In this document: positions 33,134 through 41,502 of the stretch, one piece after another
Layout of the letters: each line of letters begins with the position of its first letter
Numbering within the stretch: the stretch's first letter is position 1
DNA from: Coriobacteriaceae bacterium
Lineage (GTDB): Bacteria > Actinomycetota > Coriobacteriia > Coriobacteriales > Atopobiaceae
Assembly: GCA_003862195.1 (NCBI GenBank)
Contig: QOUO01000011.1
Coordinates: 1 to 54,891, forward strand
Length of the DNA stretch: 54,891 bases
Direction: 5' to 3'
The notes under the pieces: generated by a model
Told to the model about the DNA's origin: nothing
The model's database searches: none
What the model saw: the letters and a program-made list of their open reading frames with translations, nothing else
Translations under genes and position numbers: made by a program

Positions 33134-35836
33134 ATGGCGTCAAACCGCAGCTCAAACGCACAACAGAAGAGAAGGAAGGGCACGTCTTCCAAGGCGTCCC
33201 GCGCACGCGGCAGGCGCCAGCCGGTGGCGCCCGCCCGTGGGTCCGCGGCAAACGACATCCTGGGCGTGGCACTGGTCGTCGTGGCCGTCGTCATGTTCCT
33301 CTCGCTCGTGGTGCCCACCAGCGCCCCGGTGACGAGGGCGCTCGGGGAGGCGCTCACGCTGCTGTTTGGCGTGGGGGCGTTCCTGTGCCCGCTCGCGCTC
33401 ATCGTGTTCTCCACCACGTTCTTCGTGGAGCACGAGGAGCCCGTCAGCAAGCGCGTGGCCGTGGGCCTCGCGCTCGTGGTCGTGGCGATTCTGGGCATCC
33501 TGAGCATCAACATGCCCAACGCGGAGGCTAACCCGGGTCTGGTCATCGCGATGGAGTCCGTGGGCTCGCGCGGCGGCTACGTGGGCGGTGCCGTCGCGTG
33601 GTGCCTGCTCAAGAGCGTGGGCGCCACCGTGGGCAACGTCGTGCTCGTGGGCGTGATCGCCGCGGGCTGCATCGTCTGCGGGTTCTCGCTCTCCGGCGCC
33701 GTGCAGAAGCTGCGAGAGCGCATGCAGGGGCTCTCCGAGTCCCGCGAGGCCGCGCGCCAGGACCGCCTTGCCCGCAGGAACCTGGGGTTTGACGGCCAGG
33801 CCGCCATGATGGACGAGACCGCCGACATGTACGACGGCGACGCCGTGGAGCCGCTGGGCCGCCGCAAGACGACGCTGCTCAGGCGCAACCGCGTCGAGGC
33901 CGCCGCCGACGCTGAGTCCGAGGGGGCCGTGCCCGAGGAGGACCAGCCCACGACGCTTCTCTCCAACGCAAAGACGACGCTCCTCAGGCGCCGCAAGAAG
34001 CACCCGCCCCTGGACGAGGACGAGGCCGTGCCCGCAGGTACCGCGGGCGAGAGGGACGCGGACGACGCCGCGGAGGACAGCACCCGGAATGCGGGCGCGA
34101 CCCAGGCGGCGGCCCCCGCGGCCGCAGCAGCGGCTACCAAGCCCGCCGAGCCCGCGGTGCCGGACTTCCTGAAGCAGGCCAAGGGCTCGGGCATCGGCCG
34201 GGGAGGGTCCTCGGACAGCGCGCGTGCCACGACCAAGGCGGCGCGTCCTTCTCGCCCGAGTGCGACGCCTGCCGTGCAGACCGCCATCCCGCAGGTCGCG
34301 GCCGCGGCGTCGACGGCGGCGCGCAGGGCCGCCGCGCCCAAGGACGTCAAGCGCCCGGGCGACGGGTCGGAGGACTACGAGCTGCCGCCGTTCTCGATGC
34401 TGAGCTCCAACCCCAACAGCGCCAACTCCGCCTCGAGCAAGGAGGAGCTGGACGAGACCAAGGAGCGCCTGCAGGGGACGCTGCGCGAGTTTGGCCTCAC
34501 GAGCCGCGTCGTGGACTACGTGAGCGGCCCGCTCGTCACCACGTTCCGCATCGAGATGGGCGAGGGGGAGCGCGTCAGCAAGATCAAGAACCTTGAGGAC
34601 GACATCGCCCTCACGCTCGCCGCCGAGAAGGTGCGCATCTTCGCACCAATCCGCGGCACGTCGTACGTGGGCATCGAGATTCCCAACAGCAAGCGCGCAA
34701 ACGTGCACCTGGGCGACGTCCTGCCGCACGCGACGGGCGGCCCGCTCGAGGTGGCAATCGGGCGCGACTCCGCGGGCAAGCCCGTCGTGGCGGACATCGC
34801 CAAGATGCCGCACATGCTCGTCGCGGGCACCACCGGCTCCGGCAAGTCCGTTCTCATCAACTCCATGGTGATGTCGCTCCTCATGCGCACCACGCCCAAG
34901 CAGGTGCGACTCATCATGATCGACCCCAAGCGCGTCGAGTTCACCTGCTACAACGGGCTCCCGCACCTGTACGTGCCGGTCGTGACCGACCCTCGCCAGG
35001 CTGCGAGCGCCCTGCAGTGGGCCGTGTCCGAGATGGAGCGCCGCCTCAAGGTGTTCGAGCGCGCCGGCGCCAGGAACATCAAGGTCTACAACCAGATGTG
35101 CACGACGGGCAAGCTGTCCGAGATGGACAACCCTCCCGAGCCCATGCCCTACATCGTTGTGGTGATCGACGAGCTGTCCGACCTCATGATGACGGCGGGA
35201 AAGGACGTGGAGGCCTCCATCGTCCGCATCGCGCAGCTCGCGCGTGCGGCGGGCATCCACCTGGTCATCGCGACGCAGCGACCCTCGGCAAACGTCGTGA
35301 CCGGCCTCATCAAGTCGAACATCGACAGCCGCGTCGCCCTCAAGGTGTCCTCGGGCATCGACAGCCGCGTCATCCTGGACGAGACGGGCGCGGAGCGGCT
35401 CCTGGGCAACGGCGACATGCTCTTCAAGGACCGGGGCCTCGCTCCCAAGCGCGTGCTCGGCTGCTACACGTCCGACGACGAGATCGAGGCCGTCGTGGGC
35501 TTCATCCGCGACCAGGCCGAGCCCGACTACCACAACGAGATTCTCTCGCAGGTGGTGCCTGGGCAGCCCGGCGGCGGCCACGCGGACGTGGGCGAGGACG
35601 ACGACCCGCTCGTGTGGGAGGCCGCGCAGATTGTTGTGGACTCTCAGCTCGGTTCGACCTCCGGGCTGCAGCGGCGGCTCAAGGTGGGCTACGCTAGGGC
35701 AGGTAGGATCATGGACATGCTCGAGTCCAAGGGCGTGGTGGGCCCCCCGGAGGGGTCGAAGCCACGCGAGGTACTTTTGGACAAGGACGGCCTTGAGGAG
35801 CTCAGGACCGCCGAGGCACAGTTTCGGGAGGTGTAG
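33134..35836 (+). CDS. ftsK: FtsK/SpoIIIE DNA translocase
   Basis: This membrane-anchored ring ATPase pumps chromosomal DNA through the division septum. The 900-residue protein has a basic N-terminus and four membrane helices (about 40-190). A long Ala/Pro-rich linker follows (about 230-430). The motor has Walker A GTTGSGKSVLINSMV (from residue 565), Walker B VVVIDELSDLM, IATQRPSANVVTG and FKVSSGIDSRVILDE-type sequence. A C-terminal gamma winged helix (LQRRLKVGYARAGRIMDMLE) would read orienting sequences. ATG 33134 follows GATGGAGG. The linker carries a 13-mer copy in reverse orientation. Confidence 0.96.
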   Translation: MASNRSSNAQQKRRKGTSSKASRARGRRQPVAPARGSAANDILGVALVVVAVVMFLSLVVPTSAPVTRALGEALTLLFGVGAFLCPLALIVFSTTFFVEHEEPVSKRVAVGLALVVVAILGILSINMPNAEANPGLVIAMESVGSRGGYVGGAVAWCLLKSVGATVGNVVLVGVIAAGCIVCGFSLSGAVQKLRERMQGLSESREAARQDRLARRNLGFDGQAAMMDETADMYDGDAVEPLGRRKTTLLRRNRVEAAADAESEGAVPEEDQPTTLLSNAKTTLLRRRKKHPPLDEDEAVPAGTAGERDADDAAEDSTRNAGATQAAAPAAAAAATKPAEPAVPDFLKQAKGSGIGRGGSSDSARATTKAARPSRPSATPAVQTAIPQVAAAASTAARRAAAPKDVKRPGDGSEDYELPPFSMLSSNPNSANSASSKEELDETKERLQGTLREFGLTSRVVDYVSGPLVTTFRIEMGEGERVSKIKNLEDDIALTLAAEKVRIFAPIRGTSYVGIEIPNSKRANVHLGDVLPHATGGPLEVAIGRDSAGKPVVADIAKMPHMLVAGTTGSGKSVLINSMVMSLLMRTTPKQVRLIMIDPKRVEFTCYNGLPHLYVPVVTDPRQAASALQWAVSEMERRLKVFERAGARNIKVYNQMCTTGKLSEMDNPPEPMPYIVVVIDELSDLMMTAGKDVEASIVRIAQLARAAGIHLVIATQRPSANVVTGLIKSNIDSRVALKVSSGIDSRVILDETGAERLLGNGDMLFKDRGLAPKRVLGCYTSDDEIEAVVGFIRDQAEPDYHNEILSQVVPGQPGGGHADVGEDDDPLVWEAAQIVVDSQLGSTSGLQRRLKVGYARAGRIMDMLESKGVVGPPEGSKPREVLLDKDGLEELRTAEAQFREV
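34245..34257 (-). repeat. Copy of the 13-mer GGGCGAGAAGGAC (minus strand) in the ftsK linker
   Basis: The coding strand reads GTCCTTCTCGCCC, translated Arg-Pro-Ser-Arg-Pro in the disordered linker. This is unrelated to the Gly-Glu-Lys reading. A one-mismatch forward copy lies nearby at 34044. Confidence 0.75.
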
Positions 35837-35839
35837 CAC

Positions 35840-37672
35840 ATGGCGCGTCCTCGCTTCAGCGAGATGCTCGTGGACAGGAGGCGGCAGCTGGGCCTTTCCG
35901 TCAAGCAGGCCTCGGACGTGCTGCGACTCAAGGAGGACGTCCTCATCGCCTTCGAGGAGGGCGACTTCGACGCCATGCCAAAGAGCGGCTATGCGCAGGG
36001 CATGCTGTCGAGCTACGCCCGCTACCTTGGTATCAACTCCCGCGAGCTCATAAACCAGTTCACGCGCGACCTGCACGACTGGGAGCGCCAGAGCGCCGCG
36101 GCGCGCTCGCGCGCAAGGAGGTCCCGCAGGGGAGAAGAGCCCGTGTACGAGCTCCCGGGCGACCAGGAGTCGAGGCGCGCCGGCTACCGCGGCAGCCCCG
36201 GTCTTCTCCCCACCTCGGGCGGCTTCGCGGGCGACCTGTCGACGTACTCGACCGTGTCCTCGCCGCGCTCGAGGAACTCCCGCTCCACGCAGCTCGTGAA
36301 CTACCGCCAGCGCCAGGCCAACCGCGCCGCGGGGGACACCCCGCGCCAGCGCGCCGGCTATGGCAACGGCTACCGCGACGGCGGCGGCTCGTACCGGCAG
36401 GACGGCTGGGGCTACCAGTCCTACGAGGGCCCTGCGACTGAGGTGGGCTACCGCGGACCCGCGATCGAGGACGCGTACGAGGCGAGGCGCCAGGTGCCCC
36501 GCGGCTCCTACGACACCGAGCGTCGCTACACGTCCCGTGACGTGGCGCCGCGCGGCGAGAGGCGCAGGGGCTCCCAGGGCCAGGGCCGCTACCTGCGGCA
36601 GGCAGACGAGTACGGAAACTACGCCCGCTACACGGGAGACGAGGGCCGTGCCGAGCGCTCGGCCCGCGACAGCGTCGTGTACCAGGACGTGCCGGGCCAG
36701 TACGTGGACGACCTCAGGTACGAGGGCGCGCGTCCCTACGAGGCCGCCTCGACGCGGTCGGGACGCCAGTCCTCGCGCAACATCGCGAACCCGCAGCGCC
36801 CCAACGTGCGCAGGCGCCAGTCCTCGAGGCGTGGCCGCGACCAGCGGCAGCGCTCCGAGCGCGACCGTCGCAGGCGCCCGCAGCATGGCGGCCTGCTTGG
36901 GCTCGTGGAGGCGTTCTTCTCGGACGGAAGGCGCGCCATCGCCTTCGCCGTGTTCGCCGCGGCCATCATCATCACGGTGGTCATCATCTCGTCGGTGAGC
37001 TCGTGCGTGGGCAACCAGAACGCCACCCCCAGCAAGAGCGTGTCGGTCTCGACCTCCAGCACGAAGAGCTCGAGCAGCAAGGACGACTCGTCGAGCAGCT
37101 CGAGCACCTCCAAGAAGGCAGCGGAGGCGGCCGCGGCAGCAGCCACGGCCAAGAAGACCGCCCAGGAGGAGAAGGACGCCAACACGGTCACGAAGGTGAC
37201 CGTCTCGGTCGCCGACGGAGAGGTCTCGTGGGTCGAGATCACCCTCGATGGCAAGAGCGTCGTGGCGGAGCAGATCACCGGCTCGTGGAAGAAGACCTAC
37301 ACGGTGACGGACTCCATCTCGATCCAGGTGAGCAACCCGACGGCCGTCACGGTGAAGAAGAACGGCAAGATCCAGAAGTTCGACTCCAAGACGGCCGGCG
37401 TGGGCTCCATCACGATCCAGGGCACGAAGGTGACGAGCACCGACACGAGCGACTCGAGCTCCTCCGACACGAGCTCGACCTCGAGCACGAACGGAACCAC
37501 GTCCACGACCTCTGACACCACATCCGGCACGTCAGGCACCACGAGCGGTACCACTACGGGCACGACCACGACAAGCGGGACGTCCACAACCGGCAACACG
37601 ACCTCGGGCACCAGCACGACCTCTGGCACCGGCACGAACTCCGGCACCACCACCACGACAACGAGCAACTAG
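35840..37672 (+). CDS. rodZ: RodZ-like membrane protein with N-terminal HTH and Ser/Thr-rich tail
   Basis: This is probably a cell-shape/division scaffold of the RodZ type, which bridges cytoskeleton and envelope. The 610-residue protein has an N-terminal Xre-like helix-turn-helix (LGLSVKQASDVLRLKEDVL, then GYAQGMLSSYARYLGI, residues 6-72). A very long Arg/Tyr/Gly-rich cytoplasmic linker extends to about 350. One membrane helix follows (about 363-385). An extracellular DUF4115-like beta domain (WVEITLDGKSV, then VSNPTAVTV, about 450-535) follows. The last 75 or so residues are almost entirely Ser, Thr and Gly, resembling glycosylated wall-spanning stalks. Typical RodZ is 300-350 residues, so both linker and tail are enlarged. 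ATG 35840 follows GGGAGGTG. Confidence 0.82.
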   Translation: MARPRFSEMLVDRRRQLGLSVKQASDVLRLKEDVLIAFEEGDFDAMPKSGYAQGMLSSYARYLGINSRELINQFTRDLHDWERQSAAARSRARRSRRGEEPVYELPGDQESRRAGYRGSPGLLPTSGGFAGDLSTYSTVSSPRSRNSRSTQLVNYRQRQANRAAGDTPRQRAGYGNGYRDGGGSYRQDGWGYQSYEGPATEVGYRGPAIEDAYEARRQVPRGSYDTERRYTSRDVAPRGERRRGSQGQGRYLRQADEYGNYARYTGDEGRAERSARDSVVYQDVPGQYVDDLRYEGARPYEAASTRSGRQSSRNIANPQRPNVRRRQSSRRGRDQRQRSERDRRRRPQHGGLLGLVEAFFSDGRRAIAFAVFAAAIIITVVIISSVSSCVGNQNATPSKSVSVSTSSTKSSSSKDDSSSSSSTSKKAAEAAAAAATAKKTAQEEKDANTVTKVTVSVADGEVSWVEITLDGKSVVAEQITGSWKKTYTVTDSISIQVSNPTAVTVKKNGKIQKFDSKTAGVGSITIQGTKVTSTDTSDSSSSDTSSTSSTNGTTSTTSDTTSGTSGTTSGTTTGTTTTSGTSTTGNTTSGTSTTSGTGTNSGTTTTTTSN

Positions 37673-37680
37673 GCATGACG

Positions 37681-37717
37681 GGCCAGCGCAAGGCGCCACG
37701 GCGGCGCCGCGCTGGCC
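37681..37717 (+). other. Large GC-rich hairpin after the rodZ-like gene
   Basis: GGCCAGCGC (37681-37689) pairs with GCGCTGGCC (37709-37717), and an inner GGCGCC pairs with GGCGCC around ACGGC. That gives 15 pairs with a two-base bulge. No T-run follows, so it may be a stability or partial termination element rather than a strict terminator. Confidence 0.55.
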
Positions 37718-37759
37718 GAGTCGTGCCACATGGGCACATGGCAGACGAGAGGAGACCAC

Positions 37760-38257
37760 ATGGCTAAGGAGTCGAGCTTCGACATCGTTTCCACCGTCGA
37801 CCTCCAGGAGGTCGACAACGCCTACCAGCAGGCCGCGCGCGAGCTCACGCAGCGCTACGACCTCAAGCAGAGCAACGCGAGCATCGAGTTCTCGAGGAAG
37901 GACGAGGCGTTCACCGTGTCCGCCCCGTCCGAGTTCGTGCTCGGGCAGGTTCAGGACGTGCTGAACGGCAAGCTCACGAAGCGCGGCATCGAGCTGAGCG
38001 CCCTGTCCTGGGGCGACGTCGAGCCTGCGACGGGGGCGACGGTCAGGCGCCGCGCACGCCTGGTGCAGGGAATCGACAAGGACGTCGCAAAGACGATCTC
38101 GAAGGACATCCGCGACCTCAAGCTCAAGTGCAAGGCGACGATCGAGGGCGACAAGCTCCGTGTGAGCTCCCCGTCCAAGGACGTCCTGCAGAGCGTGATC
38201 GCGGCACTAAAGGAAAGGGATTATGGACAGCCTCTCCAGTTCACAAACTACCGATAG
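37760..38257 (+). CDS. yajQ: YajQ-family nucleotide-binding protein
   Basis: This small cytoplasmic protein belongs to a family whose Xanthomonas members bind cyclic di-GMP and act with a transcription factor. The 165-residue protein matches across its length (SSFDIVSTVDLQEVDNA; TISKDIRDLKLKCKATI, ending LQFTNYR). I chose ATG 37760, with GAGAGGAGA upstream, over a start ten codons earlier. The last 35 bases overlap rimO. No cyclic di-GMP enzymes are in the window, so its ligand here is unknown. Confidence 0.9.
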   Translation: MAKESSFDIVSTVDLQEVDNAYQQAARELTQRYDLKQSNASIEFSRKDEAFTVSAPSEFVLGQVQDVLNGKLTKRGIELSALSWGDVEPATGATVRRRARLVQGIDKDVAKTISKDIRDLKLKCKATIEGDKLRVSSPSKDVLQSVIAALKERDYGQPLQFTNYR

Positions 38258-39605
38258 CGCCTCCACGGGCGAGAAGAACGGGCAGAACTGCCTGTTCGTC
38301 ACCCTGGGGTGCGCCAAGAACGAGGTCGACACCGACCGCATGCGCGCCCTTCTCCTCGATGCCGGATACGGCGAGGCGGAGGACGTCGACGGCTGCGACG
38401 TCGTGATCATCAACACGTGCTCCTTCCTGGCCTCGGCCACCTCGGAGTCGATCGACACCACGCTCGACCTCGCCGACGAGGTCAAGTCCGGCGTGAGGAG
38501 CAAGCCCATCATCATGTGCGGCTGCGTCCCCTCGCGCTACGGCGACGACCTGGGCGAGCAGCTCCCCGAGGTGTCGGCGTTCGTGAAGGCCGACGAGGAG
38601 GACGGCATCGTCTCCGTCGTCGACGGCGTCCTGGGCGTCTCCGGGCGAGAAGAGCAGGACGAGTCGGGCGCGATGCTCCGCACCATCGAGGGAACGAGTG
38701 CCTTCGTCAAGATCAGCGAGGGCTGCGACCGGTTCTGCGCGTTCTGCGCGATTCCCTACATCCGCGGCCGCTACCACTCGCGCCCGGAGGAGGAGATCCT
38801 CTCCGAGGTGCGTTCGCTCATGGAGGGTGGCGTGCGCGAGGTCGTCCTCATCGGGCAGGACACGGGAATCTGGGGCAGCGACCTTGGAGACGGCCGCACG
38901 CTTGCCTACCTCCTCAGGCGCGTTGCCGAGGTCGTGCGCCCGTACCACGGCTGGATCCGCGTCCTCTACCTCCAGCCCGAGGGGATGACCGAGGATCTCA
39001 TCGCGACCATCCGCGACGTGGACGAGGTCCTTCCCTACATCGACATCCCCATCCAGCACTGCAACGAGCGCGTGCTCAAGAGCATGGGCAGGAGCGGCTC
39101 GACGCAGCAGCTGAGGGAGCTCTTCGCGAGGCTTCGCGAGCAGATCCCCGGCATGGTGCTCAGGACGACCGGCCTCGTGGGCTTCCCTGGCGAGACCGAG
39201 GAGGAGTTCGAGGAGCTTCTGGACTTCTTCAAGGAGGAGGAGTTCGACTACATGTCCGTCTTCCCGTACTCGCGCGAGGACGGGACCAAGGCCGCCACGA
39301 TGGACGGCCAGGTGGACGAGGACGTTAAGATGGAGCGTGCGCAGCGCCTGCTTGACGTTGCGGAGGAGCTGGGCTTCTCTGCGACCGCGAAGCACGTGGG
39401 CGAGCGCGTGAAGGTGATAATCGACGGCGTCGATGAGACGGACGACGGCGTCGAGCTCATAGGGCACACGTGGTTCCAGGCGCCGGACTGCGACGGCGCC
39501 GTGCACATCGAGTCGGGTGAGGCAGCGGTCGGAGACGTCGTGACGGTGGACCTCGTGGACTCGTTCTGCTATGAGCTGGTTGGCGAGATCGTGGATGGAG
39601 AATAG
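38223..39605 (+). CDS. rimO: RimO: ribosomal protein S12 methylthiotransferase
   Basis: This radical SAM enzyme adds a methylthio group to the conserved aspartate of ribosomal protein S12. The 460-residue protein has TLGCAKNEVDTDRM (the RimO-type CAKN-VD motif), INTCSFL and CGCVPSRY for the auxiliary cluster. CDRFCAFC binds the radical SAM cluster, and a C-terminal TRAM domain follows. It starts inside yajQ (GGAAAGGGA upstream). The first 25 residues are a non-conserved extension; they include GEK encoded by a motif copy (38267). A second copy (38643) is read in another frame. Confidence 0.95.
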   Translation: MDSLSSSQTTDSASTGEKNGQNCLFVTLGCAKNEVDTDRMRALLLDAGYGEAEDVDGCDVVIINTCSFLASATSESIDTTLDLADEVKSGVRSKPIIMCGCVPSRYGDDLGEQLPEVSAFVKADEEDGIVSVVDGVLGVSGREEQDESGAMLRTIEGTSAFVKISEGCDRFCAFCAIPYIRGRYHSRPEEEILSEVRSLMEGGVREVVLIGQDTGIWGSDLGDGRTLAYLLRRVAEVVRPYHGWIRVLYLQPEGMTEDLIATIRDVDEVLPYIDIPIQHCNERVLKSMGRSGSTQQLRELFARLREQIPGMVLRTTGLVGFPGETEEEFEELLDFFKEEEFDYMSVFPYSREDGTKAATMDGQVDEDVKMERAQRLLDVAEELGFSATAKHVGERVKVIIDGVDETDDGVELIGHTWFQAPDCDGAVHIESGEAAVGDVVTVDLVDSFCYELVGEIVDGE

Positions 39606-39609
39606 CAAT

Positions 39610-40209
39610 ATGTCTGACAAGAAGAAAAGCATCTGGACCCCGGCGAACGTTGTCACCACGATCAGGGTGGTCTTCGTACCCATCTGGCTCGCGGCGGCGG
39701 AGCTCTGCGGCGCCAGCGACGGCAAGTCGCTCTCGGGCACGGCGCTTTTCGCGGCGCTGTTCTACATCGTCCTCTCGCTCACGGACAAGCTCGACGGCTA
39801 CCTGGCGCGAAGCAGGAACGAGGTCACGACCTTCGGCAAGTTCCTCGATCCAATCGCGGACAAGCTCGTGGTCATCGTGTCCCTCTGCTTCCTCCTCGAG
39901 CAGGGCGAGGTCTCCGCGTGGGTGCTGCTGATCATCGTGGCCCGCGAGTTCCTCGTATCGGGCCTGCGCATGGTTGTCGCATCCGAGGGAACGGTCATCG
40001 CCGCGAGCAACCTCGGCAAGTGGAAGACGGCCACGACGATGGTCTCGATTTCCGGCCTCCTGCTCTGCCGTGCGCTTCCTGCAGGCGCTTTCCACACGGG
40101 GCTGCTTGGCCTCTCCAACGTACTGCTCCTCATCGCGGTCGTGCTCACCGCTTGGTCGGGAATCGACTACTTCGTGAAGTCCTGGAAGTTCATCGCGGAC
40201 GCAGACTAG
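39610..40209 (+). CDS. pgsA: CDP-diacylglycerol-glycerol-3-phosphate 3-phosphatidyltransferase
   Basis: This membrane enzyme makes phosphatidylglycerophosphate, the precursor of phosphatidylglycerol. The 199-residue protein has the CDP-alcohol phosphotransferase motif as DGYLARSRNEVTTFGKFLD, extending to PIAD. It begins with TPANVVTTIRVVFVPIW, and four or five further hydrophobic helices follow. I prefer ATG 39610 (TGGAGA upstream) over an in-frame upstream start inside rimO. A strong terminator follows. Confidence 0.93.
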   Translation: MSDKKKSIWTPANVVTTIRVVFVPIWLAAAELCGASDGKSLSGTALFAALFYIVLSLTDKLDGYLARSRNEVTTFGKFLDPIADKLVVIVSLCFLLEQGEVSAWVLLIIVAREFLVSGLRMVVASEGTVIAASNLGKWKTATTMVSISGLLLCRALPAGAFHTGLLGLSNVLLLIAVVLTAWSGIDYFVKSWKFIADAD

Positions 40210-40226
40210 CCAAAGATGCTGTCGAA

Positions 40227-40261
40227 GCGGGGGTCGGGGACAGCCTGACCCCCGCTTTTTG
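40227..40261 (+). terminator. Terminator after pgsA
   Basis: GCGGGGGTC (40227-40235) pairs perfectly with GACCCCCGC (40247-40255), followed by TTTTT. It separates the rnj-pgsA unit from recA. Confidence 0.95.
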
Positions 40262-40344
40262 TAAAGGTAGCGCGGACGGGAAGATTCGCGCTAGACATAG
40301 GAAATGTAACTGTCAGGCCGCCGTCCTATCATCTATACAAGTCG

Positions 40345-40373
40345 TTGACTTAGAACGGGTGTTCGTATAGTAT
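40345..40373 (+). promoter_or_regulatory. recA: recA promoter
   Basis: The -35 TTGACT (40345-40350) is followed by two overlapping -10 candidates: TATAGT (40366-40371, 15-base spacer) and TAGTAT (40368-40373, 17-base spacer). A LexA box lies between the hexamers. Confidence 0.8.
40353..40364 (+). promoter_or_regulatory. LexA operator of recA
   Basis: GAAC-GGGT-GTTC is a perfect match to the Gram-positive/actinobacterial SOS box core GAAC-N4-GTTC. It fills the spacer of the recA promoter, so bound LexA would block RNA polymerase. Confidence 0.9.
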
Positions 40374-40396
40374 GCGAGGAAAGGCGGGAGAGGAGC

Positions 40397-41497
40397 ATGA
40401 TGGCAAAGTCTAAGGGCACGGTCCGCGAGGTTCACGAGAAGACCTATGGAGAAGAACGCGACAAGATGATCGAGGCAACCACGTCTGAGATCATCAAGAA
40501 GTTTGGCAAGGGCTCGATCATGAGGTATGGCGACGATGGTCCCGACCTCGAGATCGAGGCGATTCCGACCGGGTCATTGGCCCTTGACGCCGCGTTGGGC
40601 ATCGGTGGCGTGCCGCGAGGCAGGATCATCGAGATCTACGGTCCCGAGTCATCGGGCAAGACGACCCTGTCACTCGAGATTCTGGCCGAGGCTCAGGCAA
40701 TGGGCGGCGTCGTGGCGTTCATTGACGCGGAGCACGCGCTAGATCCCGGATATGCGGCACGCATTGGCGTGGACATCGACGAGGTGCTCATCTCGCAGCC
40801 GGACACCGGCGAACAGGCCCTGGAGATCTGCGACATGCTTGTCCGCTCCGGTGCGATTGACGTCGTGGTCGTGGACTCGGTCGCGGCGCTCGTTCCCCGT
40901 GCCGAGATCGAGGGCGAGATCGGTGACACGACGGTTGGACTCCAGGCGCGCCTTATGAGCCAGGCCCTCAGGAAGCTTGCCGGCTCGCTGGCCAAGTCAA
41001 AGACGACCTGCATCTTCATCAACCAGCTTCGTGAGAAGATTGGCGTCATGTTCGGCAACCCCGAGACCACGCCTGGTGGCCGTGCCCTCAAGTTCTTCTC
41101 TTCGGTGCGCATGGACATTCGCCGCATTGACTCGATAAAGAAGAACGGCGAGGTCATCGGCAACCGCGTGAGGGTCAAGGTTGTCAAGAACAAGGTCGCT
41201 CCTCCCTTTAAGCAGGCCGAGTTCGACATCATGTATGGCACGGGCATCTCCAAGGAGGGCTCGATCCTGGACATGGCCGTAGACTATGGCGTCGTGGACA
41301 AGAGCGGCTCCTGGTTCACTTACGAGACCGAGCGACTTGGACAGGGCAGGGAGGCCGCCAAGGAGTTCCTCGCCGAGAATCCCGACCTCAGGGACGAGAT
41401 CGACCACAAGGTTAGGGTGGCATGCGGACTCGAGCTCGGTGACGAGCGAGTTGGCGAGCCCGTGGACAAGTCCGATGACGGGGCGAAAGAGGAGTAG
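40397..41497 (+). CDS. recA: Recombinase RecA
   Basis: RecA drives strand exchange and acts as the coprotease that triggers LexA self-cleavage. The 366-residue protein has Walker [10 protein letters not shown] (82-90), [10 protein letters not shown], loop L1/L2 regions ([20 protein letters not shown]) and an acidic C-terminus ([10 protein letters not shown]). Adjacent ATGs at 40397 and 40400 are both possible. No intein interrupts it. The SOS box in its promoter and the lexA gene 9 kb away complete the circuit. Its stop overlaps the GTG at 41497 that could start recX. Confidence 0.97.
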   Translation: MMAKSKGTVREVHEKTYGEERDKMIEATTSEIIKKFGKGSIMRYGDDGPDLEIEAIPTGSLALDAALGIGGVPRGRIIEIYGPESSGKTTLSLEILAEAQAMGGVVAFIDAEHALDPGYAARIGVDIDEVLISQPDTGEQALEICDMLVRSGAIDVVVVDSVAALVPRAEIEGEIGDTTVGLQARLMSQALRKLAGSLAKSKTTCIFINQLREKIGVMFGNPETTPGGRALKFFSSVRMDIRRIDSIKKNGEVIGNRVRVKVVKNKVAPPFKQAEFDIMYGTGISKEGSILDMAVDYGVVDKSGSWFTYETERLGQGREAAKEFLAENPDLRDEIDHKVRVACGLELGDERVGEPVDKSDDGAKEE

Positions 41498-41502
41498 TGC
41501 CC

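Noticed and set aside
33152-36886. A 1244-codon open frame on the minus strand opposite ftsK and the rodZ-like gene
   Set aside because: It is an antisense shadow. High-GC coding DNA keeps the complementary frame open, and the translation is low-complexity Arg/Ala/Val/His with no motif, while both plus-strand genes are well supported.
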